Shown here: piece by piece, positions 6,360 to 9,660 of the stretch
Numbering within the stretch: the stretch's first letter is position 1
Layout of the letters: the number at the start of each line of letters is the position of its first letter
Origin: Thermodesulfobacteriota bacterium
Lineage (GTDB): Bacteria > Desulfobacterota > DSM-4660 > Desulfatiglandales > HGW-15
NCBI GenBank assembly: GCA_025454125.1
Contig: JALOPA010000046.1
Coordinates: forward strand, 1-9,660
DNA length: 9,660 nt
Direction of reading: 5' to 3'
Notes under the pieces: model-generated
What the model was told of the DNA's origin: nothing
Database searches by the model: none
What the model saw: only the letters and a program-made list of their open reading frames with translations
Position numbers and translations under genes: made by a program

Positions 6360-6405
6360 CATCCCTTCAGGTTTTCCCCTTCACCCTGGTTTTTTCGCTG
6401 TGACC

Positions 6406-6499
6406 CAGGCACAAAGGGACAAAGGCACATAGGCACAAAGCAGAAAGAGGATCCTGGTATATCCCTTTGTCCCTCTGTGCCTTTGCCCCTTTGTCCCTG
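6406..6499. repeat. Octamer arrays facing each other as a long inverted repeat
   Basis: The left arm (6406-6442) is built from period-8 units of GGCACAAA and variants. The right arm (6463-6499) is built from CCTTTGTC-like octamers and is the reverse complement of the left over 37 bp with about five mismatches; the loop is about 20 bp. RNA from either strand could form a long hairpin. It is not followed by a T-tract, so it is not a standard intrinsic terminator, though it could still separate the lipoprotein and kinase transcripts. Confidence 0.75.
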
Positions 6500-6528
6500 T
6501 CCTTTCTTGACTTAAGACCTTATTCTCC

Positions 6529-6558
6529 TTGAATTTTCCAGTTGTCCTGTGTTATAGT
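6529..6558 (+). promoter_or_regulatory. Sigma-70-like promoter of the kinase-rimO unit
   Basis: TTGAAT (6529-6534), an 18-bp spacer and TATAGT (6553-6558). Predicted start of transcription is about 6565, only about 6 nt before the kinase ATG at 6571, so the mRNA would have almost no leader and no Shine-Dalgarno. A second -35-like TTGACT at 6507-6512 has only a poor -10 partner. Confidence 0.45.
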
Positions 6559-6570
6559 GCTTAAACGATT

Positions 6571-7998
6571 ATGAAGACCGCAGCCCGAAAAAGGGTGATT
6601 TCCTTGCCCGAGAAAGAAAAGACAGAACAGGAAGAGGGCAGGAAAAAACTAAGCCTCACCAGCTGGCTCAAAATGAAACTGCTGGGCAAAGACAGCGAAG
6701 CCAGCCCTGTGGACACCCAGTTTCTTGCCGATCTCTCGGACATCAAGACCGTGGGCCGGTATGAGATCATGGGAAAGATCGGCCAGGGAAGCATGGGCGT
6801 GGTGTACCTGGGCCGCGACCCCTACATCAACCGGTACGTGGGAATCAAGATTTCGCGGCCGGCGGCGGACGTGAAAGGGGAAAAGGCGGACAAATACCGG
6901 GAACAGTTTTTCCTGGAGGCCCAGTCCGCCGGAAGGCTGGTGCATCCCGGGATCGTGGCCATTTACGACGCGGGCATGTACAAGGACTTCTGCTACATCA
7001 CCATGGAATATGTGGACGGTCCTTCCCTCCAGAAGTATTGCACCAAAGAGAATCTGCTCCCCATCAGCAAAGTGGTGGAGGTCATCTTCAAGGCCTGCAA
7101 CGCCCTGGACTTCGCCCACCGGCAGGGCGTAATCCACCGCGATATCAAGCCGTCGAACCTGATGCTGGACCGCTCCGGCGAGGTGAAGATCACGGATTTC
7201 GGGATCGCCCACGTCAAGACCAGTTCGACGATTTCAAAGGGCATCGTGGGCTCTCCCAGCTACATGTCTCCCGAGCAAGTCAAAGAAGAGCCGGTGGAAG
7301 ACAAAAGCGACATTTTTTCCCTGGGGTGTGTCCTCTATGAACTTCTCGCAGGGGAGAAGGCTTTTCCCGGCGAGAACTACTTTTCGATCATGTACAAGAT
7401 CACCAACCTGGAACCGGCCCCTGTTCGGACGGCCCGGCCGGAGATCCCTGAAGTTCTGTGGAAAATCTGCCGCAAAGCCCTCGCCAAAGACCCTGCCCAG
7501 CGCTATCAGAGCTGCATGGACCTGGCCTATGATTTGAGGGTGGCGCTCAGGGGGCTGAAAGGCGGCCCGCGGGCGGACAAAATCGAAAACATCATCGACT
7601 ATGTCCACGGCGTGCCTTTCTTTGAGAACTTCACCAAGGACCAGGTCAAGGAAATCCTGCACGCGAGCAACATCATCAAGGTCCGCAAGGGGAGGGTGGT
7701 CGTGGCGGAAGGGGATATCGATGACACCTTCTACATTATCCTCAGCGGCAAGGCGGCGGTCAGCAAGGAAAAGAGACTCATCGCCTCCCTGACCCGCGGA
7801 GAATGTTTTGGAGAGATGTCCTACCTGAGCGGGCAGACCCGAGCGGCCACGGTGGTGGCGGAAACGGATTGCATCCTCATGAAAATCAGCGGGACCCTGC
7901 TGGATAAATCCGCAGAACCCATTCAACTTCTGTTTATGAGAAATTTCGCCACAACCCTCCTTCATCGTCTGACCAAGAAGATTCAGGAAGACCTTTAG
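6571..7998 (+). CDS. Ser/Thr protein kinase with C-terminal cyclic-nucleotide-binding domain
   Basis: A 475-residue soluble Hanks-type kinase. Residues 1-60 are a charged, probably disordered tail. The kinase domain (about 63-325) has the glycine loop GQGSMG (71-76), the ATP-binding K93 (GIKIS), the helix-C E116, the catalytic HRDIKPSN (189-196, D191), DFG (209-211) and SPE (233-235), so it should be active. A CNMP-binding domain follows (about 349-445) with the phosphate-binding cassette FGEMSYLSGQTRAAT: E415 and R424 are nine residues apart, as in PKA regulatory subunits and CAP-type domains. Activity is therefore probably gated by cAMP, cGMP or a similar nucleotide. No membrane segment or PASTA repeats. 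The ATG at 6571 lacks a Shine-Dalgarno; an in-frame TTG at 6604 after AAAAAGGG is an alternative start. The stop is 2 nt before rimO, so the two are probably co-transcribed. Confidence 0.93.
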   Translation: MKTAARKRVISLPEKEKTEQEEGRKKLSLTSWLKMKLLGKDSEASPVDTQFLADLSDIKTVGRYEIMGKIGQGSMGVVYLGRDPYINRYVGIKISRPAADVKGEKADKYREQFFLEAQSAGRLVHPGIVAIYDAGMYKDFCYITMEYVDGPSLQKYCTKENLLPISKVVEVIFKACNALDFAHRQGVIHRDIKPSNLMLDRSGEVKITDFGIAHVKTSSTISKGIVGSPSYMSPEQVKEEPVEDKSDIFSLGCVLYELLAGEKAFPGENYFSIMYKITNLEPAPVRTARPEIPEVLWKICRKALAKDPAQRYQSCMDLAYDLRVALRGLKGGPRADKIENIIDYVHGVPFFENFTKDQVKEILHASNIIKVRKGRVVVAEGDIDDTFYIILSGKAAVSKEKRLIASLTRGECFGEMSYLSGQTRAATVVAETDCILMKISGTLLDKSAEPIQLLFMRNFATTLLHRLTKKIQEDL

Positions 7999-8000
7999 CT

Positions 8001-9259
8001 TTGAAATCAAAAGACAAAGTATGTGTCGTCAGCCTGGGGTGCGCGAAGAACCTGGTGGACAGCGAGCACATCCTGGGGTGGCTTTCGGAAAAGAAGTATC
8101 CCATCGTTGGAAACCTGGAAGAAGCGGACATCGCGGTGATCAACACCTGCGGCTTCCTCCAGTCGGCGGTTGAAGAAGCGATCCGCACCATCCTCGAGGT
8201 GTCTGAACGAAAGAGGAAAGGCCGGCTGCGCAAGCTCTATGTCGTCGGCTGCTTTGTTCAGCGCTACGGGTACAAACTGAGGAAGGAGATTCCCGAGGTG
8301 GACGGCTGGGCCGGTCCCGGGGAAATCCATCAGATCACGGAACTCCTCCAAGGACGAAAGCGTAAGGACCCGCCTTTTCTCATCAACCGGCCCACCTATC
8401 TTCCCGACCATCGGACCCCTCGAGTGCAGTCCACGCCGCTTTGGAGCGCCTATCTCAAGATCGCCGAGGGGTGTTCCCACCGGTGCAGCTTCTGCCTCAT
8501 TCCCAAGCTGCGCGGTCCCTTGAGAAGCCGAAGCCTGGAATCGCTGATCGAAGAAACGGTCCAGATGGTAGAGCGGAGGACCTGGTGGAACGGCTTGTGC
8601 AGATCCGAGGGCTCTCCTGGGTCCGCCTTCTGTACAGCCATCCCGAGAGGATCACGGACAGGCTTTTGGAACTCATGGAGTCCCCATCCCCTCTGTGCCC
8701 CTATCTCGACATCCCCATTCAACACGTAGACCCGGCGATGCTCAAGGCCATGGGGAGGGGCATGAGCGAGGCGAAAGTGCGGCGGCTCATCGAAAGGATA
8801 CGATCCAGGAACGAGCGAGTCAGCCTGAGGACAACGGTCATGGTGGGATTCCCGGGGGAAACAGAGGCCGCTTTCGAGCGACTGCTGGGGTTTGTGAAAG
8901 AGGCGGAATTCGATCACCTGGGCGCGTTTGTCTTCAGCCCGGAGAAGGGGACCACCGCCGGCCTCATGAAAGACCGAGTGGCGCTTGCGGCGGCAGAGCG
9001 AAGAAGGAGCCGGATCATGCGCCTCCAGGCGAGGATCTCAAAAAAGAAGAATGAGGCCAGAATCGGGCAGGTCCATCAGGTGTTGATTGAAAGCGCCGGC
9101 CGGGGACCGGAGTGGACGGCCACCGGCCGAACCGTTTTCATGGCGCCGGAAGTGGACGGGCAGGTTCTCATCCGGGGGCCGGCGGAAGAGGTGGGCCGGA
9201 TCGTGCCGGTGAAAATCACAGGAGCCTCGACCTATGATCTCACCGGAGAAAAGGCCTGA
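8001..9259 (+). pseudogene. rimO: Ribosomal protein S12 methylthiotransferase RimO, frameshifted with internal deletion
   Basis: RimO adds a methylthio group to the conserved Asp of ribosomal protein S12 using two Fe-S clusters. The first part (8001 to about 8575) has the UPF0004 cysteines C14, C50 and C84 and the radical SAM motif CSHRCSFC (C158, C162, C165). The second part, in another frame (about 8576-9259), carries the rest of the barrel (YLDIPIQH, MVGFPGET, GAFVFSPEKGT) and the TRAM domain. At the junction the sequence passes from ETVQMVE directly to EDLVERLVQI. The segment normally between, GxxEIxLVAQDTTxYG and a few residues, about 23 in all, is missing and the frame changes. The summed length (about 419) against the usual 430-440 agrees with a deletion of about 70 nt. 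No single-frame readthrough restores the protein, so it is a pseudogene or a sequence or assembly error. The TTG start at 8001 has AGGAAG 10 nt upstream. Confidence 0.88.
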
Positions 9260-9353
9260 TCTTTTCTTGCTTTGACGGAAGCCGCGTGCTAAATCAGGGT
9301 CCATAGGAAGAATCATGCCTTTTCTCGTGCAGCACAAGAAATCCCTAGCAAGT

Positions 9354-9475
9354 TGCTGAAAAACATATTCGGTGCGTCACTCCCGCGCAGGCGGGAGTCC
9401 AGATTAGCCAGGGAAGCCTGGATTCCCGCCTTCGCGGGAATGACAGCTAGGACGGCGAAAAGGGGTTTTTCAGCA
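9354..9475. mobile_element. MITE-like element, copy 2, with outer terminal inverted repeats
   Basis: A core palindrome at 9375-9445 is closely related to the copy at 5590-5660. It is enclosed by a perfect 11-bp inverted repeat, TGCTGAAAAAC at 9354-9364 and GTTTTTCAGCA at 9465-9475. The 122-bp whole has no coding capacity, and I see no clear target-site duplication. It fills most of the 255-bp gap between rimO and the polyprenyl synthetase gene; the remainder (9260-9353) shows no gene, promoter or terminator that I can support. Confidence 0.75.
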
Positions 9476-9514
9476 TCATGGCAGCCCGCAGTTAAGAGAG
9501 TTTTCCAGAACACG

Positions 9515-9660
9515 ATGAACGACTTCTTGGATCGCTTCGGCCCTCAGCTTAAGGAAATCGACGACGCCCTGAACCAATCTATCGGCGGCCGGATCCCCGT
9601 TGTCAGCGACATCGCTCGCTACGCACTGCTGGGGGCCGGGAAAAGGATCCGTCCGTTGCT
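9515..9660 (+). CDS. Polyprenyl diphosphate synthase, N-terminal fragment
   Basis: The first 48 codons of a gene running off the window edge. The protein starts MNDFLDRFGPQLKEIDDALN and reaches LLGAGKRIRPL, the first conserved block (GGKRIRP) of trans-isoprenyl diphosphate synthases, which binds the isopentenyl diphosphate. The spacing from the start and the ISGGGKR-like context resemble long-chain (octaprenyl/heptaprenyl type, quinone side-chain) enzymes, but the Asp-rich motifs that fix chain length are outside the window. No upstream in-frame start exists; the only ribosome-site candidate is AAGAGAG, about 14 nt upstream, which is weak. Transcription must cross, or start inside, the MITE-like element just upstream. 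Confidence 0.85.
   Translation, partial: MNDFLDRFGPQLKEIDDALNQSIGGRIPVVSDIARYALLGAGKRIRPL

Noticed and set aside
6370..6396. Intrinsic terminator after the lipoprotein (CAGG...CCTG then a T run)
   Set aside because: The stem is only about four base pairs with a long loop, too weak to call.
8001..9259. Programmed frameshift in rimO
   Set aside because: There is no slippery site, and changing frame cannot restore the missing block of about 23 conserved residues.
9256..9298. Terminator after rimO (CCTGAT...ATCAGG)
   Set aside because: A six-bp stem with a loop of about 30 nt and no T-tract.

Overview
The window is about 58% GC by eye and reads as one stretch of a bacterial chromosome, probably from a sulfate-reducing or syntrophic Desulfobacterota (former Deltaproteobacteria) lineage. 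This placement is an inference from the gene set (a Hanks-type kinase with a cyclic-nucleotide domain beside rimO and a polyprenyl synthetase, a 23S-IVP-type four-helix-bundle protein, a COG1856-like radical SAM protein) and from the two GTCATTCCCGC-type palindromic repeats. No rRNA, tRNA, CRISPR array, transposase or phage gene is visible.

Layout, left to right: (1) a short non-coding lead-in with a heptamer array; (2) an MBL-fold hydrolase (+, 227-1066); (3) a convergent spacer made largely of two heptamer arrays; (4) a DapA-superfamily aldolase on the minus strand (1238-2125), closer to 4-hydroxy-2-oxoglutarate aldolase than to true DapA; (5) a divergent promoter region, then a four-helix-bundle / suffix-domain / C4 zinc-ribbon protein (+, 2284-3081) with period-9 GATC repeats inside and just after it; (6) a class II CCA-adding enzyme / poly(A) polymerase family protein (+, 3151-4455), whose stop codon lies in a 19-bp tandem repeat; (7) a convergent radical SAM protein (-, 4531-5484); (8) a divergent region with a sigma-70-like promoter and a palindromic MITE-like element, then a small lipoprotein (+, 5724-6359); (9) an octamer inverted array and a promoter; (10) a Ser/Thr kinase fused to a cyclic-nucleotide-binding domain (+, 6571-7998), 2 nt ahead of rimO (+, 8001-9259), which carries an internal deletion plus frameshift; (11) a second MITE-like element; (12) the first 48 codons of a polyprenyl diphosphate synthase (+, 9515 to the window edge).

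Functionally most of the window is a loose set of single-gene units: RNA maturation and ribosome modification (CCA enzyme, RimO), isoprenoid chain synthesis, central or amino-acid carbon metabolism (aldolase) and signalling (kinase). The one close transcriptional coupling is kinase-rimO; the four-helix gene and the CCA enzyme may also share a transcript.

The most unusual features are in the repeats. Nearly every spacer holds a different short tandem repeat (periods 7, 7, 7, 9, 19 and 8). The period-9 GATC family invades the four-helix-bundle gene in frame between its domains. RimO lacks a block of about 23 residues from its radical SAM barrel and is out of frame at the same point, so it is either a fresh pseudogene or an assembly error.
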